From the NCBI GenBank assembly GCA_023433615.1, contig JAEZCJ010000034.1, positions 45,093-109,092 on the forward strand: 64,000 nucleotides of DNA. Reading direction: 5' to 3'. Each line of letters starts with the position of its first letter. Position 1 is the first letter of the stretch. Positions 1-8,011 of the stretch are shown here, piece after piece. The position numbers and the translations under genes were made by a program. The notes beneath the pieces are model-generated. The model was given only the letters and a program-made list of their open reading frames with translations. It ran no database searches and was not told where the DNA came from. Source of the stretch: Bacillota bacterium (GTDB taxonomy: Bacteria; Bacillota; Bacilli; Paenibacillales; Paenibacillaceae).

Positions 1-1
1 G

Positions 2-1378
2 CAATTCGGCCCGGGCATGACGCTCCGGGCTTGTTCGGTATACTACAAATCGCTGATTCAAGAGCAAGAAGCCAATTACATGAAGGTATCGCTGCAAGAC
101 TTGCTCGAGCATGAAGTCGGCCCCGGCACGGAAGTCACCCTGCAAGCGTTCATCCGATTCTTCGACAATAGCGGCGTATCCGAGAGAATCGCGAAGACGA
201 TCGAGACGTTGGACGATTCGGTTATGCGCATCCAAGAGGGCCATGTCGTCATTTTCATCGATCAATGGGACAAGGCTATCTCCTACGAAGCGGTAGGCGT
301 CGAGACGCGGCAAGTGTCGGAGCCGATCAGCGAAGCCGTAGTCCAGGGACCGAGGGAAGGCACGGTCGAGAACCTTCAGAAGAACATCGGGCTGATCCGC
401 AAGCGATTGAAGTCGACGCAATTCAAGCTGTTCGAAATAACCGGGGGCGGGGAGACGCGCACGAAGCTTGTATACGGTTATATCGAAGGGAGAGTGAGCG
501 AGGATTCCCTGAAGGAGTTCAGAGCGAAGATCGCGCAGATCTCGCAGCTGGATGTATTGGAGACGACCTATGTTGGAGAACTCGTCGAAGATAACGTCTA
601 CTCGCCGTTCCCTCAAGTCCGCTATACCGAGCGGCCGGATGTGGCCGTATCCGGCTTGCTCGAAGGTAAAATTCTGGTGCTGGCGGACGGTACGGGAACG
701 ATGATGCTATGTCCGGGCCTGTTCGTCGAATTTTTCCATTCCAGCGAAGATTACTATCAACGGACCGTGATCTCCGCCCTGATCCGCGTGCTGCGCATAT
801 TCGCCTTCTTGATCGCGCTGTCGCTGCCCAGCATCTATATCGCGCTGACGACCTACCATCCGGAGCTGATCCCGACCGTGCTGCTGCTCGCGATTATTGA
901 CGCGAGGGAAGGAATTCCGTTCCCGGCATTCGTCGAGGCCGTTATTATGGAATTTTTCTTCGAGCTGCTGCGCGAGGCAGGCGTACGGCTGCCGAGGCCG
1001 GTAGGGTCGGCAGTCAGCATCGTAGGCGCGCTCGTGATCGGCGAAGCGGCGATCACGGCAGGCATTACCTCCCCTGTCATGGTCATCATCGTTGCGCTAA
1101 CCGGGATCGCCTCTTTCGCGGTTCCGCAGTACAGCGTTGCAATCGGACTTCGCATCCTTCGCTTCCCGCTCATGTTCATGTCGGCGTTCCTCGGCGGTTA
1201 CGGGCTCATGATCGGCTTGCTGTTCATCTTGCTGCATCTTAGCAAGCTTCGCGCGTTGGGCCAGCCATACTTATCCCCGCTTGCGCCGCTTCGATTCGGT
1301 CAATGGCGGGATGTCTTCTTCCGCGCGCCGCTGAAGCAGCTAATGCGAACGACGCGTCAGCAGAGGATGCACGAATGA
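2..1378 (+). CDS. GerA-type spore germination receptor subunit A (5' end cut by window)
   Basis: Subunit A of a GerA/GerK-type nutrient germinant receptor in the spore inner membrane. It has a soluble N-terminal half followed by about five hydrophobic segments between roughly residues 250 and 420 (for example the segment around FAFLIALSLPSIYIALTTYH) and a conserved DAREGIPFP motif typical of the family. The reading frame stays open to the left edge and family members have a longer N-terminus, so the ATG at 17 is probably internal and the gene starts outside the window. Its stop overlaps the ATG of the next gene (ATGA, 1375-1378), indicating a translationally coupled A-C-x-B operon. The germinant cannot be told from sequence. 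Confidence 0.93.
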   Translation, partial: QFGPGMTLRACSVYYKSLIQEQEANYMKVSLQDLLEHEVGPGTEVTLQAFIRFFDNSGVSERIAKTIETLDDSVMRIQEGHVVIFIDQWDKAISYEAVGVETRQVSEPISEAVVQGPREGTVENLQKNIGLIRKRLKSTQFKLFEITGGGETRTKLVYGYIEGRVSEDSLKEFRAKIAQISQLDVLETTYVGELVEDNVYSPFPQVRYTERPDVAVSGLLEGKILVLADGTGTMMLCPGLFVEFFHSSEDYYQRTVISALIRVLRIFAFLIALSLPSIYIALTTYHPELIPTVLLLAIIDAREGIPFPAFVEAVIMEFFFELLREAGVRLPRPVGSAVSIVGALVIGEAAITAGITSPVMVIIVALTGIASFAVPQYSVAIGLRILRFPLMFMSAFLGGYGLMIGLLFILLHLSKLRALGQPYLSPLAPLRFGQWRDVFFRAPLKQLMRTTRQQRMHE

Positions 1379-2565
1379 GCGGCATCGATGGCATCAGACT
1401 GCCGCTCAGGCTGTGGCGTGCTTGCGGCATGCTGCTGCTCGCCTCGGTACTGCTGACCGGCTGCTGGAATAAATACGAATTGACGGAGCTTGGTTTCGTA
1501 ATGGGGGTTGCCATCGACAAAGGCAAGGACGGCAAGGTTCAATTGACGACGCAGATCTATATGCCGCATCAATCCGGCGCAAGCAGCAGCGAACGCAGCT
1601 TCGATTCCAATATCAATGTCGTCACGACCAGTTCGACTAACCTGCGGGCTGCACGCAGTATCGGGGCAGAGTTGGGAAGAAAAGCGCAATGGAGCCATAT
1701 GCGCGTGATTCTAGTGAGCGAAGAGATGGCGAGGACGGTAAATCTCGGGGAGCTGCTGGATTTGTTCTACAGAGATCCCGAGCCGCGACTAACCGCGTCG
1801 ATTCTCATTACGAAGGGAAGCGCCAGAAGCTATCTGCTTAAGACGCCTACCATCGAACAGACGACAAGTCAGCAGATCAAGCGATCCGAGGATGCGTCGG
1901 CTCGCAACGCGGCGCTAACGGTCAATTCCAATCTGTTAGACCTCGGCAAGCAGTTGCGAAGCGTGACCGGCAACGCGATCGTTGCCTACATCGAGCCGCA
2001 TCCGGAGGATGAGGAGGGATTTCGCGTAATCGGCACGGCCTTGATTCATAAGGGGAAGCTGGTGGATAAACTTTCGGGCAAGCTGAGCCGCGGCTTGCTG
2101 ATGCTGACGAATGACTTCGTGCTCGGAACGATCGACGTGCGCTGCGAAGAACGGCCTGAAGGGCGGCAGCAAATGATCGAGTCGTTCGAAGTAAGCCAAT
2201 ATCGAAGCAGCATCAAGCCGAGGATCGAGAACGACCGGCTGGTCATTACAGTAAATAGTGAAGTGAAGGGATCCGTAACGGAGCTTAAGTGCTCAGCGAT
2301 AACGACACGCGAGCAGGAGGAACGCTTCGCTCGGCGGACGGAGGAAGCGATTCGGCAAGAGATGGAGCAGACGTTCGCAGCGCTGCAGCGGCATAAGCTG
2401 GACATGCTGCAGATCGGCAACCGGATCTATCGGCATAATCCGAAGCTGTGGTACCGCGTGCAGCCGCAATGGGAGGACTATATTGCGCATGCCAAGCTGA
2501 ATGTTCATGTACGGGTCAGAATGAACACCACGGGCACGATGATCGGCAAGCCCGTATTCGAATAG
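1375..2565 (+). CDS. Ger(x)C family spore germination lipoprotein
   Basis: Subunit C of the germinant receptor, a lipoprotein thought to sit on the outer face of the spore inner membrane. The start at 1375 overlaps the upstream stop by four bases and gives a standard lipoprotein signal: Met-Ser, basic residues, a hydrophobic stretch, and the lipobox LLTGC with Cys near residue 28. The next residues, WNKYELTELGFVMGVAIDK, match the beginning of mature GerAC proteins. The length, about 396 residues, is normal for the family. An upstream in-frame ATG at 1303 lies inside the A gene and would bury the signal peptide, so it was not used. Confidence 0.94.
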   Translation: MSGIDGIRLPLRLWRACGMLLLASVLLTGCWNKYELTELGFVMGVAIDKGKDGKVQLTTQIYMPHQSGASSSERSFDSNINVVTTSSTNLRAARSIGAELGRKAQWSHMRVILVSEEMARTVNLGELLDLFYRDPEPRLTASILITKGSARSYLLKTPTIEQTTSQQIKRSEDASARNAALTVNSNLLDLGKQLRSVTGNAIVAYIEPHPEDEEGFRVIGTALIHKGKLVDKLSGKLSRGLLMLTNDFVLGTIDVRCEERPEGRQQMIESFEVSQYRSSIKPRIENDRLVITVNSEVKGSVTELKCSAITTREQEERFARRTEEAIRQEMEQTFAALQRHKLDMLQIGNRIYRHNPKLWYRVQPQWEDYIAHAKLNVHVRVRMNTTGTMIGKPVFE

Positions 2566-2580
2566 ATCGGAGGTGGCCGC

Positions 2581-2826
2581 ATGCTTGCTGTTAGCATCCT
2601 GTTAATCTTCCTCTACCTGTTAATCGGGCTGCATGGCCGGCGCGGCTACAAGACTGCGCCACGGCGGGATCGTGTCGTCTATATCTGCTTGGCTGCCTAT
2701 ACGGTCTATATGAGCGTGGACAGCGTGCTCGATGTCGATCTGATCCATCTCTATTCGCTCGTTAATTACGTCTTCGGCCCTGCGGCGAGAGGGATAGTAA
2801 GGATGCTGGAGGCTTCCATTCCATGA
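2581..2826 (+). CDS. Small membrane protein inside the germination operon
   Basis: Encodes 81 residues with a hydrophobic N-terminal helix (about residues 1-18), a basic loop (HGRRGYKTAPRRDR) and a second hydrophobic stretch near residues 29-46, so probably two membrane passes. A ribosome site (GGAGGTGG) precedes the ATG, and the stop overlaps the ATG of the B subunit (2823-2826), so it is translated as part of the operon. Some germinant-receptor operons carry a small extra subunit, often called D, of similar size with two membrane helices. Assignment to that class is inference from size, topology and position. Confidence 0.8.
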   Translation: MLAVSILLIFLYLLIGLHGRRGYKTAPRRDRVVYICLAAYTVYMSVDSVLDVDLIHLYSLVNYVFGPAARGIVRMLEASIP

Positions 2827-3941
2827 ATCGGGTGAATCGCATGGTCAATCGAACAGAGACAATCAGCTCCTTCCAGCTAGGCTCCTTATTCTTCATCTTC
2901 CTGACAGGCTCCTCCATTGTCAACATCCCGAGCCCGTTGATTTCCGAAGCCCATAATGCCGCATGGCTGTCCTTGCTGCTAGCCGGCATCGCGGGCATCC
3001 TCTTGCTCACGATACTGCTAGCGCTGCATCGCCGTTACCCTGGCTGGGACTATGTCGCGATCAGCACGTCGCTGATCGGCAGATGGGCTACCATAGCGCT
3101 CAGCCTCGCATTGCCGATCCCGTTCATGTTCCATATCGGCTCCGGCATCACGCTCGACGTGGGCTTGTTCATGAACAGCTCCATGATGAGCGACACGCCG
3201 ATCTATATTTTCACGACGACAATACTGATTCTGTCTGCGCTGACGGCTTCGGCCGGCATCGAAGTCATCGCGCGCATGTTCATGCTGATCAATTCGACCG
3301 TGATTCTGTTCGTGCTGCTCGTTGTCTTGCTTAGCATTCCCGATTACGACTTCATGAGCGTGCTGCCGATTATGCCGAACGGCATTCGGCCGGTACTGCT
3401 CGGTGCCTATACGACGTACGGATTTCCCTATGCCGAGCTGTTCCTGTTCGGCATGCTGATCCCGTATGTGAGAACCGATCAGCGCAATCAGGTACCGGTT
3501 GCCATGTTCCGCGCGATTACGCTCAATATTGCCATTCTGATCATCGTCACGATGTGCTCCATTCTCGTCTTCGGGCCGATGGCAGGCGAGCGCAAATATT
3601 CCATGTTCGAGGTGGCACGAACGATCGAGGTGCAGGAGATTTTGCAGCGGATCGAATCGATTATCGGCATGGCGCTCATTGCCGGTTCTTATATGAAGAT
3701 TACGATCACGTTATATGCGAATCACTTGCTCATCGCGCGGTTGTTCAAGATGAAGGACGGCAAGCTCATTATTCCGCTGCTGGCGATGGTCTACATGCTG
3801 AACGGCATATCGAGCTACGAGAGCAATGCCCAATGGGAAGAGCTGGTTAATCGCATTCATCCGTTGTGGGTGACGATTGCGTTCGTGCTGCCGCTCGTCC
3901 TGTTGTACGCCTTGTCCTTGTTCCGTCGAGGCCGAGCTTAG
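2823..3941 (+). CDS. GerAB/GerKB-type spore germination permease
   Basis: Subunit B of the germinant receptor, an amino-acid-permease-like (APC superfamily) membrane protein with about ten hydrophobic segments across 372 residues. It begins with the typical run ISSFQLGSLFFIFLTGSS followed by repeated membrane helices and ends LVLLYALSLFRRGRA. The ATG at 2823 overlaps the preceding stop; a second ATG at 2841 is possible. In known receptors the B subunit binds the germinant and sets specificity. The gene converges on the YheC/D gene, with their 3' ends overlapping by four bases and no terminator visible between them. Confidence 0.94.
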   Translation: MNRVNRMVNRTETISSFQLGSLFFIFLTGSSIVNIPSPLISEAHNAAWLSLLLAGIAGILLLTILLALHRRYPGWDYVAISTSLIGRWATIALSLALPIPFMFHIGSGITLDVGLFMNSSMMSDTPIYIFTTTILILSALTASAGIEVIARMFMLINSTVILFVLLVVLLSIPDYDFMSVLPIMPNGIRPVLLGAYTTYGFPYAELFLFGMLIPYVRTDQRNQVPVAMFRAITLNIAILIIVTMCSILVFGPMAGERKYSMFEVARTIEVQEILQRIESIIGMALIAGSYMKITITLYANHLLIARLFKMKDGKLIIPLLAMVYMLNGISSYESNAQWEELVNRIHPLWVTIAFVLPLVLLYALSLFRRGRA

Positions 3942-4747
3942 CTGCGCGTTGCCTGCTGCTGCCTCTTCGCCTTCTGCGGACAGTAACGGTCTTGGAATCT
4001 GCCGTATGCCTCGGCATATCGCGCAATTTTTCGGTAGACGGACGGGTCCTTCAATTTCTTGAAGATGAACGGATTCGGCAGCGTATTGACCTCGATCAGC
4101 CAAGGCGAATAACGCTCATCCAGTCCGACATCCAGCCCGATCTCCTTGATCCCAGGGTACTTCTGCTTCATATATCGGGCCACTTCCAATCCCAATCCAC
4201 GCAGATGATCGAGCAGCCGCTGACGCTCCGCGCTGCCTAGATAACGCTTCAATAGCGTGTGATAACCGATAACCTTGCCGCCGCTGTAATAATTCGTTAC
4301 GATGCGCGAGGGATGTGCAACTCTTCCGATCACGCCGGTCGCTTCCCATTGGCCTGCCGGATTCAACTGAACCATCACGCGGATATCGAATGGGGCGCCG
4401 TCATGCCGAAGCAGCGATATCCCTTGCTGAACAAGGTATTTCCGAGTGCCCTTGATCCGCGTTATGCTTTCGTAGAGCTGTCTGACGGAATCGTAATGCT
4501 TGATGCGCGTTCCATGCTGAAGCCGATAGGCGCTCGATGCCGTCTGATCCACGCGAATGACACCTACGCCGCCCATGCCGAGATCCGGCTTCACATAGAC
4601 CATACCGTATGCCGACAGCATACTGCTTAACGAAGACGGAGTAAACTTGCGCGTGATGGGAATATACTTGGCGATCTTGTTATTGTTCATTAAGACGCGG
4701 GTCTTGGCCAGCTTGCTCTTCACGATTCGAATCGACAACGCGGGCAT
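3938..4747 (-). CDS. YheC/YheD family ATP-grasp protein
   Basis: A 269-residue member of the YheC/YheD endospore-coat-associated family, which carries an ATP-grasp fold. Visible marks are YVKPDLGMGGVGVIRV near residues 51-66 (nucleotide-binding region), FDIRVMVQLNPAGQWEATG in the middle, and the metal/ATP-binding end EIGLDVGLD...PWLIEVNTLPNP around residues 200-230. It is shorter than Bacillus YheC or YheD, which have an additional N-terminal part. The ligated substrate is unknown. A paralogue lies at 14793-15554. It sits tail to tail with the germination operon, consistent with a spore-related role, but that is inference. Confidence 0.85.
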   Translation of the reverse strand: MPALSIRIVKSKLAKTRVLMNNNKIAKYIPITRKFTPSSLSSMLSAYGMVYVKPDLGMGGVGVIRVDQTASSAYRLQHGTRIKHYDSVRQLYESITRIKGTRKYLVQQGISLLRHDGAPFDIRVMVQLNPAGQWEATGVIGRVAHPSRIVTNYYSGGKVIGYHTLLKRYLGSAERQRLLDHLRGLGLEVARYMKQKYPGIKEIGLDVGLDERYSPWLIEVNTLPNPFIFKKLKDPSVYRKIARYAEAYGRFQDRYCPQKAKRQQQATRS

Positions 4748-4901
4748 CTCCTTCCAGGGATCATAAGCGTAGGAACACCTTGCGATCCGGTATCTCTTGT
4801 AACTTATGGATCATTCGAGTGCTACGCGACAGCAGAGGCCTATAGCAGCAAGCAACCTTCTTCATTCGTTCGCGTCTAGTAGTCGAAGGGGGAACGAGAG
4901 A

Positions 4902-5477
4902 ATGAAGAATAGCTGCTTCGCGTTACTAATCGTACTGGTCTCGCTCTTCCTGCTCGTGCCGGACAAGGCGCATGCGCTGTCGTGCGCAGAATTAAGCGGT
5001 CCCCAAGAGGCGTTAGCCCGCAACGGTGCCGCTGTCTACGGCGAGGTCAAGCAAGTGAAGCGCGATATCGATCAAGCGGGGTTCACGGGAACGAAGGAAT
5101 ATCGGAAGAATGTGCTGCTGGACGTGGAGCGCAGCTGGGGGATGCAGGCAGATAGCCAGATTATCGCAGAGGCTGATGATACTTGGGGATATGACTATCG
5201 GAAGGGCGAGTCGTATCTCATTTTCCTATCGAAGCAGCAAGACCGCATGGTGATTAGCCCATGCAGCCCGACGCTGGAGCTGGCGTCGGTAGACGCGGCC
5301 GTCGAGATGCTAGGCGAGGGCAGCCCGCCTGCGAATCAGGTTCACCTTGGTTATCGCATGCGGTTCATGTTCGATACGGACATTGACTTGTTGATTATAG
5401 GGGCGGTTGTATTGGCAGCAGCGATCGTTATGCATGCCTGGTTAATTAGGCTGAAGAGGGGGAGGCGCAAGTCGTAA
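4902..5477 (+). CDS. Secreted, membrane-anchored TIMP/NTR-like protein
   Basis: A 191-residue exported protein. The start at 4902 is supported by GAAGGGGG upstream and yields a clear signal peptide (LLIVLVSLFLLVPDKAHA) with cleavage expected before LSCAEL. The mature part begins with Cys, has AVYGEV and a later Cys in SPCSPT, a layout resembling bacterial TIMP-like/NTR OB-fold domains, and ends with a C-terminal membrane helix (residues about 160-180) and basic tail. The function is not known. The TIMP-like reading is based on Cys placement and beta-strand pattern only. Confidence 0.72.
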   Translation: MKNSCFALLIVLVSLFLLVPDKAHALSCAELSGPQEALARNGAAVYGEVKQVKRDIDQAGFTGTKEYRKNVLLDVERSWGMQADSQIIAEADDTWGYDYRKGESYLIFLSKQQDRMVISPCSPTLELASVDAAVEMLGEGSPPANQVHLGYRMRFMFDTDIDLLIIGAVVLAAAIVMHAWLIRLKRGRRKS

Positions 5478-5490
5478 TTCAGCGTGAACA

Positions 5491-5536
5491 GGCACCCTCG
5501 GTACGATGACGCTCAAGGCGCACGGACAGAGGGTGC
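5491..5536. other. 8-bp inverted repeat downstream of the TIMP-like gene
   Basis: GCACCCTC and GAGGGTGC form matched arms separated by about 30 bases. There is no T-run on either strand, so it is at best a weak terminator between two converging transcripts: the TIMP-like gene on the plus strand and the 32-codon frame on the minus strand. Confidence 0.3.
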
Positions 5537-5545
5537 TTGTGTTCG

Positions 5546-5644
5546 TCAGCGCAGACAGAGGTACAGGACGGCGAACCAGAATGGCGCGCAGACGAGGCAG
5601 GCATTGTTCAGGGCAGCGCGCATGCTTCCTTCTCTCATATTCAT
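5546..5644 (-). CDS. Possible 32-residue hydrophobic small protein
   Basis: A short reading frame on the minus strand, MNMREGSMRAALNNACLVCA followed by PFWFAVLYLCLR. The ATG at 5644 is preceded by AAGGAG (5658-5653) with an ideal eight-base gap, and further upstream on the same strand a TATACT box is visible. The last third is hydrophobic enough for one membrane helix. No family is recognised. The strong ribosome site is the main argument; the region otherwise has no gene on the minus strand. Confidence 0.45.
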   Translation of the reverse strand: MNMREGSMRAALNNACLVCAPFWFAVLYLCLR

Positions 5645-5787
5645 CGCATAATCTCCTTCACTATCGTATAGCAGACAGTATAGTGCGAAGATGTGAGGAA
5701 TCCGTGAATTGGAAGTTAGGAAAAGCTTAGTTTATCATCTATTCTATGTACAGGTGCTTCAGATCACGACCAGATTAGGAGAAATTA

Positions 5788-6420
5788 ATGGAGAACAATC
5801 GATTAATTCGAAAATTCGACCAGCAGGCGAGCATCTACGAAAGGCGCAGAAAGCAGCAGACGGAACGGGAATGGCGGGAGAAGCTCATTGGCAGCGCGCG
5901 AGGGCACGTGCTGGAGGTCGCAGTAGGGGCAGGAGCCAATTTTGCGTATTACCGCTCTGACGTGACGCTGACGGCTGTCGATTTTAGCGGGGGCATGCTC
6001 GCCAGAGCAAAGGCAGCAGCGGCGGATGCCGGCCTGCAGTGCGAAATCATGCAAGCGGATATGGAGAAGGTGGACTTCCCGGAGCACAGGTTCGATACGG
6101 TCGTCTCGACGCTGTCCATGTGCGGCTACGAGGATCCGGTCCGTATGCTGCAAGCGATGGGCAGATGGTGCAAGCCGGACGGGCAGCTTCTGCTCATGGA
6201 GCATGGGCTCAGCTCCAATCGATTGATTAGCGGCATGCAGCATCTTGCCGAGCCGCTGTTCCGCCGCACAGTAGGCTGCCATCTGAACCGCAATGTCGGC
6301 GAGATCTTGGCGAGCTCGGGGCTGCACGTCTTGCGATCGGAACGGTACTTGCTCGGTGCCATACACTTGATCTGGGCGTCCCCGGCAGCAGGGAGCATCG
6401 GAAGCGAGAAGCTCCTATAG
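5788..6420 (+). CDS. Class I SAM-dependent methyltransferase
   Basis: A 210-residue methyltransferase of the UbiE/Methyltransf_11 type. Motif I is VLEVAVGAGANF near residues 41-52, the acidic residue after strand 2 is in TAVDFSGGM, and motif IV-like VVSTLSMCGYED is near residues 109-120, followed by PDGQLLLMEHG. TTAGGAG lies seven bases before the ATG. The substrate is unknown; small enzymes of this shape include quinone and phospholipid methyltransferases. It stands alone, with about 300 bp on either side lacking clear genes. Confidence 0.86.
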   Translation: MENNRLIRKFDQQASIYERRRKQQTEREWREKLIGSARGHVLEVAVGAGANFAYYRSDVTLTAVDFSGGMLARAKAAAADAGLQCEIMQADMEKVDFPEHRFDTVVSTLSMCGYEDPVRMLQAMGRWCKPDGQLLLMEHGLSSNRLISGMQHLAEPLFRRTVGCHLNRNVGEILASSGLHVLRSERYLLGAIHLIWASPAAGSIGSEKLL

Positions 6421-6584
6421 TCGTCGATAACCCGCTATCGCACCACTGTACTGCAGCACCACCGCCTAAAGCCAAAAACTACAACGGTCATGCGCCTTAA
6501 TCGGTCAAATCGGTCAAGTTCCCATGCATGCAGCATCCTATCGGCATATTCTAACTCATCATGCTAGATGAGGAGGAATACTAG
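6421..6584. other. Intergenic stretch with a 9-bp tandem repeat and small hairpin
   Basis: Between the methyltransferase and a doubtful 64-codon frame there is a perfect tandem repeat ATCGGTCAA-ATCGGTCAA (6500-6517) and a hairpin CTCATC/GATGAG (6555-6572) whose right arm abuts the AGGAGG ribosome site at 6571-6576. The hairpin could mask that site. No other structure was seen. Confidence 0.4.
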
Positions 6585-6779
6585 ATGTGGATGTGGGTTG
6601 GGACCCCGGCGCGTAGAGGCGCCTGCCGCATGGGAAGTCAGCCAGAGCAGTGCATGATCTCATCCGGACGACCTCTGATCCGATCCAAATACGGGCATCT
6701 ATCGGATTATCGGACGCGTGAACGCGAACCGGGCTGTCCGCTCGTGGAGGCTTCTAATCGATCATTGCCTCGCATATAG
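6585..6779 (+). CDS. Doubtful 64-codon reading frame with a strong ribosome site
   Basis: The ATG at 6585 follows AGGAGG (6571-6576) with an eight-base gap, which is as good as any start in the window. However, the 64-residue product, beginning MWMWVGTPARRGACRMGS, is rich in Arg, Pro, Cys and Gly with no hydrophobic core and looks more like noncoding translation. It may be a decayed gene whose start survives, or a leader frame for the next gene 28 bases downstream. Low confidence as a protein. Confidence 0.25.
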   Translation: MWMWVGTPARRGACRMGSQPEQCMISSGRPLIRSKYGHLSDYRTREREPGCPLVEASNRSLPRI

Positions 6780-6807
6780 ATAGCGCGATGGGAGGAGTGA
6801 TCGGAAG

Positions 6808-7170
6808 ATGGACGAGTTGGACCGGAGACAAATGATCAAACGTTACGCCGTGCTGAAGAAACGAAGATCGGAGCTCGATCAAGAGATGAACGAGCTTCGC
6901 GACCAGATTATCGCGCATTGCGAGGAACTGCAAGTAAACGAGCTGGAGTCGGGGAGCTACCGCGTGAAGCTCACCCTCCAGGAACGCAAAGAGTACGATG
7001 ATATGAAGGTGTACGCTGCGCTGCCTGATCCGGAGATCTGGCGGCTGATCTCGAGAGCGGATGCTGCCAAGATCGCGAGCACGATCAAGCTCGGGGTGTT
7101 GTCCGCCGAATCGCTGCGAGACACTTTCTCTTCGAAGCGAATTACGCTTCTGCATATCGACAAAATATAG
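6808..7170 (+). CDS. Hypothetical protein with N-terminal coiled coil
   Basis: A 120-residue soluble protein. The first 45 residues, containing LKKRRSELDQEMNELRDQII, are strongly charged and helical and should form a coiled coil. The remainder (roughly residues 50-120) is a compact mixed region without recognised motifs. GGAGGAG lies eleven bases upstream of the ATG. A hairpin follows at 7185-7213. The architecture recalls small phage-type proteins with a helical hairpin, but I cannot place it in a family. Confidence 0.68.
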   Translation: MDELDRRQMIKRYAVLKKRRSELDQEMNELRDQIIAHCEELQVNELESGSYRVKLTLQERKEYDDMKVYAALPDPEIWRLISRADAAKIASTIKLGVLSAESLRDTFSSKRITLLHIDKI

Positions 7171-7184
7171 CGGTCCATCGTGCT

Positions 7185-7213
7185 GCCGTTCTCACTCGCG
7201 AGAGTCGAACGGC
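7185..7213 (+). terminator. Terminator-like hairpin after the coiled-coil gene
   Basis: GCCGTTC and GAACGGC form 7-bp arms with a partly paired inner loop (CTC/GAG). The following sequence, tgtttgt, is only modestly T-rich. It separates the upstream gene from the promoter at 7227. Confidence 0.45.
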
Positions 7214-7226
7214 TGTTTGTCGTGGA

Positions 7227-7255
7227 TTGACGGATAAGGAGAGGTGTCATACAAT
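7227..7255 (+). promoter_or_regulatory. Sigma-A promoter, TTGACG-17-TACAAT
   Basis: The -35 box TTGACG (7227-7232) and -10 box TACAAT (7250-7255) are separated by exactly 17 bases. Transcription should begin near 7262. The spacer contains AAGGAGAGG by chance. The TTG of the -35 box is in frame with the stalk-domain gene, but a start inside the promoter is implausible. Confidence 0.7.
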
Positions 7256-7265
7256 CTACATTGAA

Positions 7266-7910
7266 ATGATACATTATGTATCTTTCCAATCGCCTCAATG
7301 GAGAAAGCTGACCGAAATTCGGGCTTATCTGAACAAAGAGATCAAGATGAAGCTGAATGGCGGACCGTGGGAGGCGATATCAGGCAGTACCGTTCAATAT
7401 CCGATAACCTATAACAGCACGACGTATTTGCCGGTTCGAGCGGTTGCGGAGGCGCTCGAAGTTCCGATCCAGTACGAATCGGCGACGAAGACGATCCATA
7501 TCGGAGCGCGTACGTCAGGCGTTCCGATTCTGTCCGAATCGTACTCGCGCCTATCGGCAGTCGTCACCGACGATGCGGCAGATCGAATGATCGGCGGCGT
7601 CGATTACGGCGAGGCCATTTATTTTGACAAGGTGCTGCATTCGAACAGCCGATTCCAATTGGAGCCTAATGCCCAATATACGAAGCTTGTGTTGAAGATG
7701 GCAATCGAAGGCGACGAGACAGAGGTTCGCATCGTGAACGGCGCAACGAAAGAAGTCATTCATACTGCCGTATTGGCGCAAAGCGATGGACTTCGGGAAA
7801 TCCATGCAGCGATTACCGGCGTGCGGACCGTCTCGATCGAGCTCATGGCGAAAGAACCGAACACGTCATCCAAAGCGTGGATCGTGGCAGGCGACTCTTA
7901 TTATCAATGA
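7266..7910 (+). CDS. Stalk-domain (copper amine oxidase N-terminal-like) protein without signal peptide
   Basis: Residues from about 25 to 80 form a stalk domain, with MKLNG near the start and TYLPVRAVAEALEVPIQY followed by TKTIHIG. This domain is usual in exported Paenibacillus proteins. The C-terminal 120 residues look like a beta-sandwich of the NPCBM/carbohydrate-binding sort (FQLEPNAQYTKLVLKMAIEG). Members normally start with a signal peptide; here none is visible, and a promoter occupies 7227-7255, so ATG 7266 is the first in-frame ATG of the transcript but would be almost leaderless. The gene may have lost its N-terminus. The start is uncertain; the domain call is good. Confidence 0.7.
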   Translation: MIHYVSFQSPQWRKLTEIRAYLNKEIKMKLNGGPWEAISGSTVQYPITYNSTTYLPVRAVAEALEVPIQYESATKTIHIGARTSGVPILSESYSRLSAVVTDDAADRMIGGVDYGEAIYFDKVLHSNSRFQLEPNAQYTKLVLKMAIEGDETEVRIVNGATKEVIHTAVLAQSDGLREIHAAITGVRTVSIELMAKEPNTSSKAWIVAGDSYYQ

Positions 7911-8011
7911 GACGTCAGCATTAAGCTTCTTAACCTATGTTAAGGAGCGTTCGGCTGCTCGGCTGTACAATGTGGATATCCCAATGATCACAAGATCCAG
8001 GAGGTATTCCC

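Noticed and set aside
5506..5730. A 74-codon plus-strand frame rich in Arg/Gly
   Set aside because: No ribosome site; overlaps a better small frame on the other strand.
7227..7265. TTG start for the stalk-domain gene
   Set aside because: This TTG is the first half of a -35 box with a correctly spaced -10; the start cannot lie upstream of its own transcript.
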